Shown: positions 1 to 7,302, counted from the first letter of the stretch. The stretch is 7,846 nt of DNA from Aurantimonadaceae bacterium (GCA_003232595.1 QIIJ01000467.1:1-7846), one strand, 5' to 3'. The notes: generated from the sequence alone by a model not told the origin. Numbers and translations: made by a program.

Positions 1-278
1 GTTTTGATTGTCATCGCTGAAAGCGCTGCCTTTACATGGCGGGTTTCCAGCAGCACGGTATCAAACCCGGCTGAGACCAGGCCCGCATGAAGCCATTGTG
101 ATAAAGGTCCAGCCTCCAGAGCTACCCGATCAATGTTGATCTTCAGCGCCTGAAAATGGGCCACAAGAGCATCGGGCTCGGACAACACTTTATCCTCCGC
201 AATGATCTCACCGTCACCGTTCACAACGCAAACTGCTGTTAATTCCAAAGATACGTCCAGTCCTATATAGTATTCCAT
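1..278 (-). CDS. IS110-family transposase, N-terminal part (cut by window edge)
   Basis: This is the first 92 codons of a DEDD recombinase of the IS110 (Piv/MooV) family, which cuts and rejoins DNA with an RuvC-like domain. I translated the minus strand from the ATG at 276-278. The protein opens with MEYYIGLDVS, where D8 is the expected first catalytic Asp. It continues to VALEAGPLSQWLHAGL, where E55 is the expected catalytic Glu, and to LLETRHVKAALSAMTIK, a hallmark segment just before the remaining acidic pair (usually in a TD-RNDA motif), which lies off the window. The start is supported by AAGGAGA at 285-291, with a 7-base gap between GGAG and the ATG. There is no stop or frameshift in the visible part. 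Full members are about 300-400 residues, so most of the gene, the Tnp20 domain with its catalytic Ser and the right end of the element are missing here. It reads in the same direction as gltBD. Intactness of the rest cannot be judged. Confidence 0.93.
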   Translation of the reverse strand, partial: MEYYIGLDVSLELTAVCVVNGDGEIIAEDKVLSEPDALVAHFQALKINIDRVALEAGPLSQWLHAGLVSAGFDTVLLETRHVKAALSAMTIK

Positions 279-291
279 GGTTGTTCTCCTT
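271..291 (-). promoter_or_regulatory. Transposase ribosome site and start codon, complementary to an upstream segment
   Basis: AAGGAGA (285-291) is a strong ribosome site for the transposase. The adjoining stretch 271-284, which includes the start codon, reads ACAACCATGGAATA on the minus strand. On that strand the bases at 347-365 are its reverse complement, with 5 extra bases in the middle. A transcript could therefore form a 7+7-bp stem that buries the start codon. The complementarity is visible directly. Translational repression is inference, by analogy with other insertion sequences whose initiation sites are occluded in read-through RNA. Confidence 0.5.
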
Positions 292-322
292 CAATTGATG
301 CTTGGGGCTGGCACTGCCGTAA

Positions 323-345
323 CCCCGTACTTCCATCATACGGGG
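323..345. repeat. Hairpin, 7-bp perfect stem
   Basis: CCCCGTA (323-329) and TACGGGG (339-345) are perfect complements around a 9-base loop. The loop on the minus strand contains ATGGAA, which can also pair with TTCCAT at about 358-363, so a pseudoknot or an alternative fold is possible. No U-tract follows on either strand, so it is not an intrinsic terminator. It probably belongs to the IS110 leader RNA. Confidence 0.6.
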
Positions 346-399
346 GACAACCACATCATGGAATATCAAGGCAAAAAGGCCCGCCCATTACCCCATCTC

Positions 400-423
400 G
401 AAAGTCACCCACCGGTGACTTTC
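400..423. repeat. Hairpin, 10-bp perfect stem with 4-base loop
   Basis: GAAAGTCACC (400-409) and GGTGACTTTC (414-423) pair perfectly around CACC. It sits only 5 bases from the large palindrome at 429-522. No run of T follows on the minus strand (the next bases are GAGATG), so intrinsic termination of gltBD here is unlikely. It could be the 5' stem-loop of the IS110 guide RNA. Confidence 0.65.
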
Positions 424-428
424 TGACA

Positions 429-522
429 CCAAGCCAGCCCGCTCCCCAAATGCGACCTTGGCCCAACCACCCCACAGGGTACCGTTATCGGGTGGTTGGG
501 CCGGGGGAGCGGGCTGGCTTGG
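429..522. repeat. Nested large inverted repeat (19-bp outer and 13-bp inner perfect arms)
   Basis: The outer arms 429-447 and 504-522 are perfect 19-bp complements (CCAAGCCAGCCCGCTCCCC). The inner arms 460-472 and 490-502 are perfect 13-bp complements (GGCCCAACCACCC). The inner stem encloses a 17-base loop containing the palindrome GGTACC. Between the stems there is a 12-base bulge on one side (448-459) and a single base on the other. The unit starts 30 bases past the gltD stop. Neither side has an immediate U-tract; TTTT occurs on the plus strand only at 526-529. It may protect the 3' end of gltBD mRNA, be a dispersed palindromic repeat that served as the IS110 target, or belong to the element. 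A genome copy count would separate these. Confidence 0.85.
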
Positions 523-552
523 GACTTTTCGAAACAGGCTTTCAGTCATGGC

Positions 553-1986
553 TTATCGTGGCAGATTTGTTTTGCCCATCAGAGTTAAATCAACGGAACG
601 CGCTGCCTGCCTTCCTTCGCGTATTGCCCAGACAACAAGAGACTGGCCGCGGCGCATATCTCCTGCGGTGAAGATTTTGTGGTGGCTGGTGCGATAATCA
701 TCCGTATTGGCAACCACATTGCCACGCCCGTCGAGATCAAGTCCAAGCCTTTCCAGCAAGCCTTCATGTACGGGTGAAATAAAACCCATCGCAAGCAAAA
801 CAAGATCAGCTTTCAGCTCAAACCGGCTGTCTTCAACGGGCTGGAATTTTTCATCCACACGGGCGCATGCCAAACGGGTTACATGGCCGTTTTTACCTTC
901 AAATTTTGTGGTAGTAACAGCAAATTCCCGCTCTGCGCCTTCCTCGTGGCTGGATGAAGTGCGCAGCTTTAATGGCCAGTTTGGCCAGGTCAGTGCCTTG
1001 TTTTCCTTCTCCGGCGGTTCAGGCATAATTTCAAGCTGGGTAACAGAAAGCGCACCCTGACGGACCGATGTGCCAATGCAGTCGGAGCCGGTATCACCAC
1101 CGCCAATGACAACCACATGCTTGCCGCCGGCAAGTATTGGTTCGATTTCACCCAGCGCTTCCCTGCCGACCCGGCGGTTTTGCTGGGGGAGAAAGTCCAT
1201 GGCAAAATGAATGCCACGCAATTCCCGGCCTTCAATTGGCAGATCGCGAGGCATTTCAGCACCTCCGGTGATAACTATCGCATCGTGATCGTCAACAAGA
1301 TCATCAATGCTGATATTGTCACCCACATGGGCATTGTAATGGAACATCACCCCTTCTTTTTCCATCTGTACCACCCGGCGGTCAATATGGTGCTTTTCCA
1401 TTTTGAAGTCGGGAATTCCATACCGCAACAGCCCGCCCGCTTTGGCGTTTTTCTCGTACAGGTGGACATCATGGCCAACCCGCGCCAGCTGCTGGGCACA
1501 GGCCATGCCTGCCGGGCCTGCACCGATGACGGCAATTTTGTTTCCGGTTTTTGCAGTTGTTATCTCAGGTTTGATCCAGCCCTTTTTCCAGGCCCGGTCA
1601 ACGATAGCGCATTCGATGGATTTGATCGTCACCGGCTGGTCGATGATATTGAGGGTGCACGATTCTTCACATGGTGCCGGGCAGATGCGGCCGGTAAATT
1701 CAGGGAAATTATTTGTTGAATGGAGATTGATCGACGCCTGTCTCCAGTCGCGATTATAAACCATGTCATTCCAGTCGGGGATCTGGTTGTTTACCGGACA
1801 ACCGCGTAGCCCTTCTGAATCGTGACAATAGGGAATGCCGCAATCCATACAACGTGCTGCCTGGTTGCGTAATTCCTTCTGGCTCGGGGGGATAACGAAT
1901 TCGTTGAAATTGCGAATACGGTCGGCGGCAGCGCGGTATTTGCGGTCCTGCCGGTCAATTTCGAGAAATCCCGTAACTTTACCCAT
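553..1986 (-). CDS. gltD: Glutamate synthase (NADPH) small subunit
   Basis: GltD (477 residues, the usual length) is the FAD subunit of bacterial glutamate synthase. It takes electrons from NADPH and passes them through iron-sulfur clusters to GltB, which makes two glutamates from glutamine and 2-oxoglutarate. The N-terminal part carries two Cys groups for the 4Fe-4S clusters: C46, C49, C54, C63 (CMDCGIPYC...GCP) and C102, C106, C110, with C126 further on. VIGAGPAG at 153-160 is the FAD Rossmann loop, and VIGGGDTGSD at 293-302 is the NADPH-binding loop. AGDMRRGQSLVVWAIREGR near 441-459 is the C-terminal FAD-contact motif. The start ATG (1984-1986) is preceded by AAGAGGA, which overlaps the gltB stop codon, and the 12-base gap indicates co-transcription and probable translational coupling. 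The stop is TAA at 553-555. Nothing is missing or broken. Related glutamate synthase-like dehydrogenase subunits share this fold, but adjacency to gltB settles the call. Confidence 0.98.
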   Translation of the reverse strand: MGKVTGFLEIDRQDRKYRAAADRIRNFNEFVIPPSQKELRNQAARCMDCGIPYCHDSEGLRGCPVNNQIPDWNDMVYNRDWRQASINLHSTNNFPEFTGRICPAPCEESCTLNIIDQPVTIKSIECAIVDRAWKKGWIKPEITTAKTGNKIAVIGAGPAGMACAQQLARVGHDVHLYEKNAKAGGLLRYGIPDFKMEKHHIDRRVVQMEKEGVMFHYNAHVGDNISIDDLVDDHDAIVITGGAEMPRDLPIEGRELRGIHFAMDFLPQQNRRVGREALGEIEPILAGGKHVVVIGGGDTGSDCIGTSVRQGALSVTQLEIMPEPPEKENKALTWPNWPLKLRTSSSHEEGAEREFAVTTTKFEGKNGHVTRLACARVDEKFQPVEDSRFELKADLVLLAMGFISPVHEGLLERLGLDLDGRGNVVANTDDYRTSHHKIFTAGDMRRGQSLVVWAIREGRQAARSVDLTLMGKTNLPR

Positions 1987-1998
1987 AGTGAATTCCTC

Positions 1999-4900
1999 TT
2001 ACTGTGCCGCCATTGCCGGGCGAATTCGTTCCTGCTCGATTTCGGCGAGCGCCCGGCGGTATTCGACCGGCATTACCTTGACGAATTTGGGCCGGTAACT
2101 TTCCCAGTTGTCGAGGATGGATTTTGCCCGCTCTGACCCCGTATAACGAAGATGGTTGGCAATCAGCTGTTGCAACCGTTCATCATCGTGGCGGGTCATG
2201 TCTGAAGAAATATCGACCCGGCCATGGTGTTCAATATCGCCGGCCTGGTGATGGAATTCCTCCATCAGGTCTTCTTCTTCAGGTACCGGCTCAAGCTCAA
2301 CCATGGCAAGATTACAACGGTTGGCGAAGGTGCCGTCCTCGTCGAGAACATAGGCAATGCCGCCGGACATTCCAGCGGCAAAATTGCGACCCGTTTCGCC
2401 AAGCACTGCAACAACACCGCCTGTCATGTATTCACAACCATGATCGCCGACTCCTTCAACCACAGCAATTGCACCGGAATTTCTGACTGCAAAGCGCTCG
2501 CCTGCAATGCCACGGAAATAGCACTCTCCTTCAATAGCACCGTAAAGCACAGTGTTGCCGACAATGATTGATTCTTCCGCTACAATCTGGGTCGACCTTG
2601 CGGAAGGGTAGACAATCAGTCGGCCACCGGAAAGGCCCTTACCGACATAGTCATTGGCTTCACCCTCCAGCTCCAGGGTGACACCGCGTGTGACCCATGC
2701 GCCAAAGGATTGTCCGGCAGTACCGTTGAGTTTTATGTGAATGGTACCATCAGCAAGGCCCTCATGGCCGTATTTAGTGGCGATCTGACCGGATAACATT
2801 GTACCTGCGGTGCGGTCCGTGTTGCCAATCGGCAGCTCGATCTTGACCGGTGTACCATCTGCCAGCGCGGCTTCTGCAAGTTTGATCAGCTTGCGGTCGA
2901 GGATATCATCAATCGGGTGGGTCTGGCTTTCGGAGTGAAATATACCGACATCATCACCCATATCAGGATTGTAAAACAGGCGGGAGAAATCAAGGCCCTT
3001 TGCTTTCCAGTGATCAATAGAATCGCCGCGGTCAAGCACCTCAATCTGGCCAATCATTTCATCGAAATTGCGGAAACCGAGTTCGGCCATCAATTCACGC
3101 ACCTCCTCGGCAACAAAAAAGAAATAGTTGATCACGTGTTCCGGCTTGCCGGTGAAACGACGGCGCAGAACGGGGTCCTGGGTGGCGATACCTACCGGGC
3201 AGGTGTTGAGGTGACATTTACGCATCATAATGCAGCCGGCAGCAATCAGCGGAGCGGTTGAAAACCCAAACTCATCAGCGCCTAAAAGTGCGCCGATAAC
3301 CACATCACGCCCGGTGCGCAAACCGCCATCGACCTGCACAGAAATACGGCTGCGCAGCTTGTTCTTGACCAAGGTCTGGTGGGTTTCGGCAAGACCGATT
3401 TCCCACGGGCTTCCGGCGTGCTTGATTGAAGTTAGCGGGCTTGCGCCGGTGCCACCATCGTAGCCGGAAATAGTCACGTGGTCAGCCCGTGCCTTGGCAA
3501 CACCTGCCGCAACGGTGCCGACGCCCACTTCTGATACCAGTTTGACGGAAATATCCGAGGTCGGGCTGACGTTTTTCAGATCAAATATCAGCTGGGCCAG
3601 ATCTTCAATTGAATAAATATCGTGGTGCGGTGGTGGTGAAATCAAGCCCACCCCTTGCGTTGAATGGCGCACCTTGGCAATCACGGCGTCGACCTTGTGG
3701 CCCGGCAGTTGTCCACCTTCACCGGGCTTTGCCCCTTGCGCCATCTTGATCTGGATCATATCGGAATTAACCAGATATTCGGTTGTGACACCAAAACGTC
3801 CCGAGGCTACCTGCTTGATGGCCGAACGCATGGAATCGCCATTTTTCTTTGGCGTAAACCGGTCCGGTTCTTCACCGCCTTCACCGGTGTTGGATTTGCC
3901 GCCGATGCGGTTCATGGCGATAGCCAGCGTTGTATGGGCCTCGCGGCTTATCGAACCATAGGACATGGCACCTGTTGCAAAGCGTTTGATGATGTCCTTT
4001 GCCGGTTCCACCTCATCGAGCGGTACAGGTTTGCGGCCTGTTTCTTCAGCAGTGCGGATCTTGAACAGGCCGCGAATGGTCAACAGATTTTCTGACTGAA
4101 CATTCAGGGAATCGGCAAATGCACGATAATGATCCTGCGAATTGCTGCGCACGGCATGCTGCAGACTGGAAACACTGCCGGAATTCCAGGCATGGGCTTC
4201 GCCACGGGTGCGCAATCCATATTCACCGCCAACTTCCAGCGCTGTGCGCAAATAAGGCACATCGCCAAATGCATCCTGATGGCGGTGAACGGTCTCACGG
4301 GCGACCTCATCCAGCGAAATGCCTTCAATTGTCGTGGTCGTGCCGGTAAAAAATTCATCGACAAAGCCGGAAGCAAGACCTACCGCATCAAATATCTGCG
4401 CACCGCAATAGGATTGGTAGGTCGAAATGCCCATTTTGGACATTACCTTCAACAACCCTTTATCGATGGCTTTAATATAGCGTTCGACCACTTCGAACTC
4501 ATCCACCTCTTCCGGCAATTTGCCTTCTGCATGTTTGCGCGCCAGGGTGTCAAAGGCGAGATAGGGATTAATTGCTTCGGCACCATAGCCTGCCAGAACG
4601 GCGAAATGGTGGACCTCGCGCGGCTCGCCCGATTCAACCACCAAACCAACAGAAGTGCGCAGGCCCTGACGTATCAGGTGATGATGCACAGCGGCAGTTG
4701 CCAGCAGGGCCGGTATGGCAAGGCGGCCTGCCGAAAAATGCCGGTCCGACAGAATAATGATATTGTAACCCTCATTAACCGCCTTGGTGGCCCTGGTGCA
4801 AAGCTGATCAATCGCGCCGCGCATGCCGTCGGCACCTTTTGATGCGTTGTAGGTTATGTCGAGGGTTTGGGTCTGGAACTGGTTGTCACCGATATCGCCA

Positions 4901-6696
4901 ATCGCCCGGATTTTTTCCAGATCCTCATTGGTGAGAATGGGCTGGCGCACTTCAAGGCGTTTTTTCTCAGCAAGGCCCTCAAGATCAAACAAATTGGGGC
5001 GCGGGCCGATGAAAGACACAAGGCTCATTACCGATTCCTCACGGATCGGATCAATCGGCGGGTTGGTTACCTGGGCAAAATTCTGTTTGAAATAAGTGTA
5101 GAGCAGCTTGGATTTCGAAGAGATTGCCGAAATCGGGGTATCGGTACCCATTGAGCCGATCGCCTCCTGGCCGGTAATAGCCATCGGCGTCATCAGCATG
5201 CGCAAATCCTCCTGGCTGTAGCCAAAGGCCTGTTGCAGGTCGAGCAACAGGTTACCGGCAATATTACGTGATACCTGACGCGGGCGAGGCAATTCTTCAA
5301 GCACAATCTGCGAACGTGCCAGCCATTTGGAATAGGGATTTGCGCTGGCAAGCTGTTTCTTGATTTCCGCATCTGAAATGATCACGCCCTTTTCAAGGTC
5401 GATCAACAGCATCTTGCCTGGTTGCAGACGCCATTTTCTTATAACTCGGGCATCATCGATCGGCAGAACACCGGCTTCAGATGACATGATTACCGTTCCA
5501 TCATCCAAAATCACATAGCGGGCCGGGCGCAGGCCATTGCGGTCGAGCGTGGCCCCGATCTGCCGACCATCTGTAAAGGCAACGGACGCGGGTCCGTCCC
5601 ATGGTTCCATAAGTGCCGCGTGATATTCATAGAACGCCTTGCGGTCCTTGTGCATCAGCGGATTACCTGACCAGGCCTCCGGGATCAGCATCATCATCGC
5701 ATGGGCCATGGAATAACCGCCCTGCATCAGAAATTCCAGAGCGTTGTCAAAACAGGCCGTGTCCGATTGGTCCTCATAGGAAATAGGCCACAGCTTTTCG
5801 ATATCGTCACCGTAAAGTGGAGAGGAGAGCGATGCCTGGCGGGCCGCCATCCAGTTGACATTGCCGCGAAGGGTGTTGATTTCACCATTGTGGGCCACCA
5901 TCCGGTAGGGATGGGCCAGTTTCCATGAGGGAAATGTGTTTGTGGAAAAGCGCTGGTGAATGAGGGCAAGTGCGGATTCAAAACGCGGGTCATTCAGGTC
6001 ATTATAATAGGCGCCCAACTGATAGGCCAAAAACATGCCCTTATAAACAATGGTACGGCAGGACAGAGAAACAAGATAGAAATCCTCGCGGCGTCCCACA
6101 CTGGCTATGGTGGAATTGGAAATCACCTTGCGCAAGATGAACAGGCGCCGCTCGAAATCATCCTCATTTTTTATATTCTTGCCTCTTGCAATAAACAATT
6201 GTCGTTGGCGCGGTTCGGATGCAGCAATATCCGGCGCCTGAGAGAGCGATGAATTATCAACCGGAACCTCGCGCCAGCCAAGTAGAACCTGGCCTTCGGC
6301 TGCTATTGCGTCCTCAATAATTGCCTGTAGTTTTGAGGTCAAACCCTCGTCCTTGGGCATGAATACATGGGCTACTGCATAGTGGCCCGGCTCCGGCAGC
6401 TTAAACCCCTGTATGGCACAATCTTCGACAAAGAGTTTGTGCGGAATTTGTGTCAGCATGCCGGCACCATCGCCCATCAGCGGGTCGGCACCAACAGCGC
6501 CGCGATGTTCCAGGTTTTCAAGTATCTGTATGCCGTTTTTGATGATTTTATGAGATTTGATGCCATTCATATTGGCTATGAAGCCAACGCCGCAGGCATC
6601 ATGTTCGTGACGGGGATGGTATAATCCATTTGTGGACCCGGTCTTATCGGAGACAGCAGGAGTTTCATAATATTCAGCCAGATTGATTTCCGTCAT
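1999..6696 (-). CDS. gltB: Glutamate synthase (NADPH) large subunit
   Basis: GltB (1565 residues from the start chosen here; the family is about 1,500) is the ammonia-transferring subunit of cytoplasmic glutamate synthase. Positions follow this start. A propeptide of 34 residues precedes the catalytic Cys35 (HDACGVGF), which becomes the N-terminal nucleophile of the class II glutaminase domain (about 35-430, including RFSTNTFPSW and HNGEINTLRGN). A central linker domain spans about 465-760. The FMN/synthase barrel (about 830-1200) includes SYGSISREAH, GGKSNTGEGGE, PGEGGQLPGHKV and SGYDGGTGASP, and the 3Fe-4S ligands C1155, C1161 and C1166 (CIMMRKCHLNTC). A Gly-rich GXGXG beta-helix domain follows (about 1270-1455). 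I chose the ATG at 6694-6696 because GAGGAG lies 6 bases upstream. The longer frame from 6717 adds METEEIE, has no ribosome site and overlaps a TATAAT box. All key residues are present; it leads the operon with gltD. Confidence 0.98.
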   Translation of the reverse strand: MTEINLAEYYETPAVSDKTGSTNGLYHPRHEHDACGVGFIANMNGIKSHKIIKNGIQILENLEHRGAVGADPLMGDGAGMLTQIPHKLFVEDCAIQGFKLPEPGHYAVAHVFMPKDEGLTSKLQAIIEDAIAAEGQVLLGWREVPVDNSSLSQAPDIAASEPRQRQLFIARGKNIKNEDDFERRLFILRKVISNSTIASVGRREDFYLVSLSCRTIVYKGMFLAYQLGAYYNDLNDPRFESALALIHQRFSTNTFPSWKLAHPYRMVAHNGEINTLRGNVNWMAARQASLSSPLYGDDIEKLWPISYEDQSDTACFDNALEFLMQGGYSMAHAMMMLIPEAWSGNPLMHKDRKAFYEYHAALMEPWDGPASVAFTDGRQIGATLDRNGLRPARYVILDDGTVIMSSEAGVLPIDDARVIRKWRLQPGKMLLIDLEKGVIISDAEIKKQLASANPYSKWLARSQIVLEELPRPRQVSRNIAGNLLLDLQQAFGYSQEDLRMLMTPMAITGQEAIGSMGTDTPISAISSKSKLLYTYFKQNFAQVTNPPIDPIREESVMSLVSFIGPRPNLFDLEGLAEKKRLEVRQPILTNEDLEKIRAIGDIGDNQFQTQTLDITYNASKGADGMRGAIDQLCTRATKAVNEGYNIIILSDRHFSAGRLAIPALLATAAVHHHLIRQGLRTSVGLVVESGEPREVHHFAVLAGYGAEAINPYLAFDTLARKHAEGKLPEEVDEFEVVERYIKAIDKGLLKVMSKMGISTYQSYCGAQIFDAVGLASGFVDEFFTGTTTTIEGISLDEVARETVHRHQDAFGDVPYLRTALEVGGEYGLRTRGEAHAWNSGSVSSLQHAVRSNSQDHYRAFADSLNVQSENLLTIRGLFKIRTAEETGRKPVPLDEVEPAKDIIKRFATGAMSYGSISREAHTTLAIAMNRIGGKSNTGEGGEEPDRFTPKKNGDSMRSAIKQVASGRFGVTTEYLVNSDMIQIKMAQGAKPGEGGQLPGHKVDAVIAKVRHSTQGVGLISPPPHHDIYSIEDLAQLIFDLKNVSPTSDISVKLVSEVGVGTVAAGVAKARADHVTISGYDGGTGASPLTSIKHAGSPWEIGLAETHQTLVKNKLRSRISVQVDGGLRTGRDVVIGALLGADEFGFSTAPLIAAGCIMMRKCHLNTCPVGIATQDPVLRRRFTGKPEHVINYFFFVAEEVRELMAELGFRNFDEMIGQIEVLDRGDSIDHWKAKGLDFSRLFYNPDMGDDVGIFHSESQTHPIDDILDRKLIKLAEAALADGTPVKIELPIGNTDRTAGTMLSGQIATKYGHEGLADGTIHIKLNGTAGQSFGAWVTRGVTLELEGEANDYVGKGLSGGRLIVYPSARSTQIVAEESIIVGNTVLYGAIEGECYFRGIAGERFAVRNSGAIAVVEGVGDHGCEYMTGGVVAVLGETGRNFAAGMSGGIAYVLDEDGTFANRCNLAMVELEPVPEEEDLMEEFHHQAGDIEHHGRVDISSDMTRHDDERLQQLIANHLRYTGSERAKSILDNWESYRPKFVKVMPVEYRRALAEIEQERIRPAMAAQ

Positions 6697-6702
6697 TTCT
6701 AT

Positions 6703-6721
6703 CTCCTCAGTCTCCATTATA
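6703..6721 (-). promoter_or_regulatory. Probable gltB -10 box and ribosome site
   Basis: On the minus strand TATAAT (6716-6721) is followed by GAGGAG (6703-6708) and then, after 6 bases, the chosen gltB ATG. If the box is a real -10 element the leader is only about 13 bases. I found no good -35 hexamer at 15-19 bases, so an activator may be needed or the match may be chance. A sigma-54-like string (TGGCA...TTGC, 6725-6740) has 11 bases between GG and GC instead of 10 and is not called. Confidence 0.4.
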
Positions 6722-6801
6722 TCCGCAACCGTTTATGCCATCATTTCCGATTGCCGGACATTTTAACCTACCACAGGAATTCGGCGGTAGAGTATTTGCC
6801 G

Positions 6802-6822
6802 GGTCGCACAGAACGTGCGACT
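6802..6822. repeat. Hairpin, 7-bp perfect stem plus a G-T pair
   Basis: GTCGCAC (6803-6809) and GTGCGAC (6815-6821) are perfect complements around AGAAC, and a G-T pair extends the stem by one. No T-run follows on either strand. Its role is unknown; it could be a protein-binding dyad upstream of gltB. Confidence 0.5.
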
Positions 6823-6950
6823 CGCTGAGCATGCTGGTTCTCACCGTGCTCATCTGGAAATTCAACCTGTGCGGCGCTGTTGATATGGAAGGTCCATAGT
6901 CCGCCGGAACTTGTCTTCCATCTCACCAGGCCAATCAGAGCAGCAGTGCA

Positions 6951-6978
6951 GAGCTGTTTGCATAGAGCTGCTTGCATT
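6951..6978. repeat. Two-copy 14-bp tandem repeat
   Basis: GAGCTGTTTGCATA (6951-6964) is followed directly by GAGCTGCTTGCATT (6965-6978), with 12 of 14 bases identical. This is probably a small slippage duplication. Paired copies of a regulator half-site about 250 bases upstream of gltB are a less likely alternative. Confidence 0.6.
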
Positions 6979-7056
6979 GTGATCCCGGTTGGCGCATATC
7001 CAATGGACCAGATTGCCGTCTTAAACACTCGCCGCACGATCCGGAATTGCCATGAT

Positions 7057-7077
7057 TAGGACAGCGATACTGTCCTA
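7057..7077. repeat. Hairpin, 8-bp perfect stem with 5-base loop
   Basis: TAGGACAG (7057-7064) and CTGTCCTA (7070-7077) are perfect complements around CGATA. No U-tract follows. A symmetric operator for a dimeric regulator or an RNA hairpin are both possible; nothing in the sequence decides between them. Confidence 0.5.
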
Positions 7078-7302
7078 TCGGCTCGGACTTTGCCAGATTT
7101 CGACTGCCGGAGCAAGCGTTTGTCACAGTTTTTCCATTATCTTTGCATCACATGGAGGTTGCCAGGCTGGTTGGCTGATTTTAGGGACCACCCGATAATA
7201 ATGTTGCCTAAAACAGATGCAAGCTATTGAAACGTCATTTACCTAGCGGTAAGAGATGAATAATGCAGCACATTTGCTGGATTGGAAATAATAACATATT
7301 GG

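Larger units (their letters stand above)
1..428 (-). mobile_element. IS110-type insertion sequence, left end (boundary uncertain)
   Basis: The transposase at 1-278 implies an insertion sequence whose left end lies between the gltD stop (553) and the transposase start. IS110-group elements generally lack terminal inverted repeats, so the edge cannot be read directly. I place it tentatively at about 428, because the large palindrome at 429-522 is intact and looks like host sequence or a repeat. Some IS110/IS1111 elements are known to insert at or beside such palindromes. The edge could be anywhere in about 350-550. No target duplication is expected or seen. Confidence 0.5.
292..428 (-). ncRNA. 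Candidate bridge (seek) RNA region of the IS110 element
   Basis: In IS110-group elements with this layout the non-coding left end, just upstream of the transposase, encodes a structured RNA with target-binding and donor-binding loops that guides the recombinase. In this interval, read on the minus strand, a perfect 10-bp hairpin comes first (400-423). It is followed by a G-rich stretch that can partly pair with GCCAGCCCCAAGCATC near 297-312, and the 7-bp hairpin 323-345 lies inside that arch. This order (5' hairpin, then enclosed loops) fits the family. I could not identify guide segments because the right end and the junction are outside the window, and I see no convincing internal promoter. 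In the family the promoter can be formed at the joined ends of the excised circle. Limits are approximate. Confidence 0.4.
6723..7302. other. Intergenic region upstream of gltB without a convincing gene
   Basis: About 580 bases with no protein-coding signal I trust. The longest open frames (minus 6768-7037 and 6935-7126) overlap each other in different frames, have no clear ribosome site and show no domain I recognise. They could be remnants of a lost gene, but I cannot name one. What can be seen are short hairpins at 6802-6822 and 7057-7077 and a 14-bp tandem duplication at 6951-6978. Regulatory sites for gltB probably lie in the gltB-proximal part. Confidence 0.6.

Noticed and set aside
400..522. 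Intrinsic terminator of gltBD
   Set aside because: The hairpins are strong but neither is followed by a U-tract on the minus strand; termination there would need Rho or another mechanism.
450..697. Two short plus-strand frames starting in the palindrome
   Set aside because: They begin inside the inverted repeat and run antisense into gltD, with no ribosome site or recognisable protein.
1117..1719. 200-residue open frame on the plus strand inside gltD
   Set aside because: It is antisense to the FAD/NADPH domains of gltD; a shadow frame with no recognisable product.
4129..4842. 237-residue open frame on the plus strand inside gltB
   Set aside because: It is antisense to an intact, highly conserved part of gltB; its codons mirror gltB, and it has no domain or ribosome site of its own.
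6725..6740. Sigma-54 promoter for gltB (TGGCA...TTGC)
   Set aside because: The GG and GC doublets are 11 bases apart instead of the required 10, so the match is probably chance.
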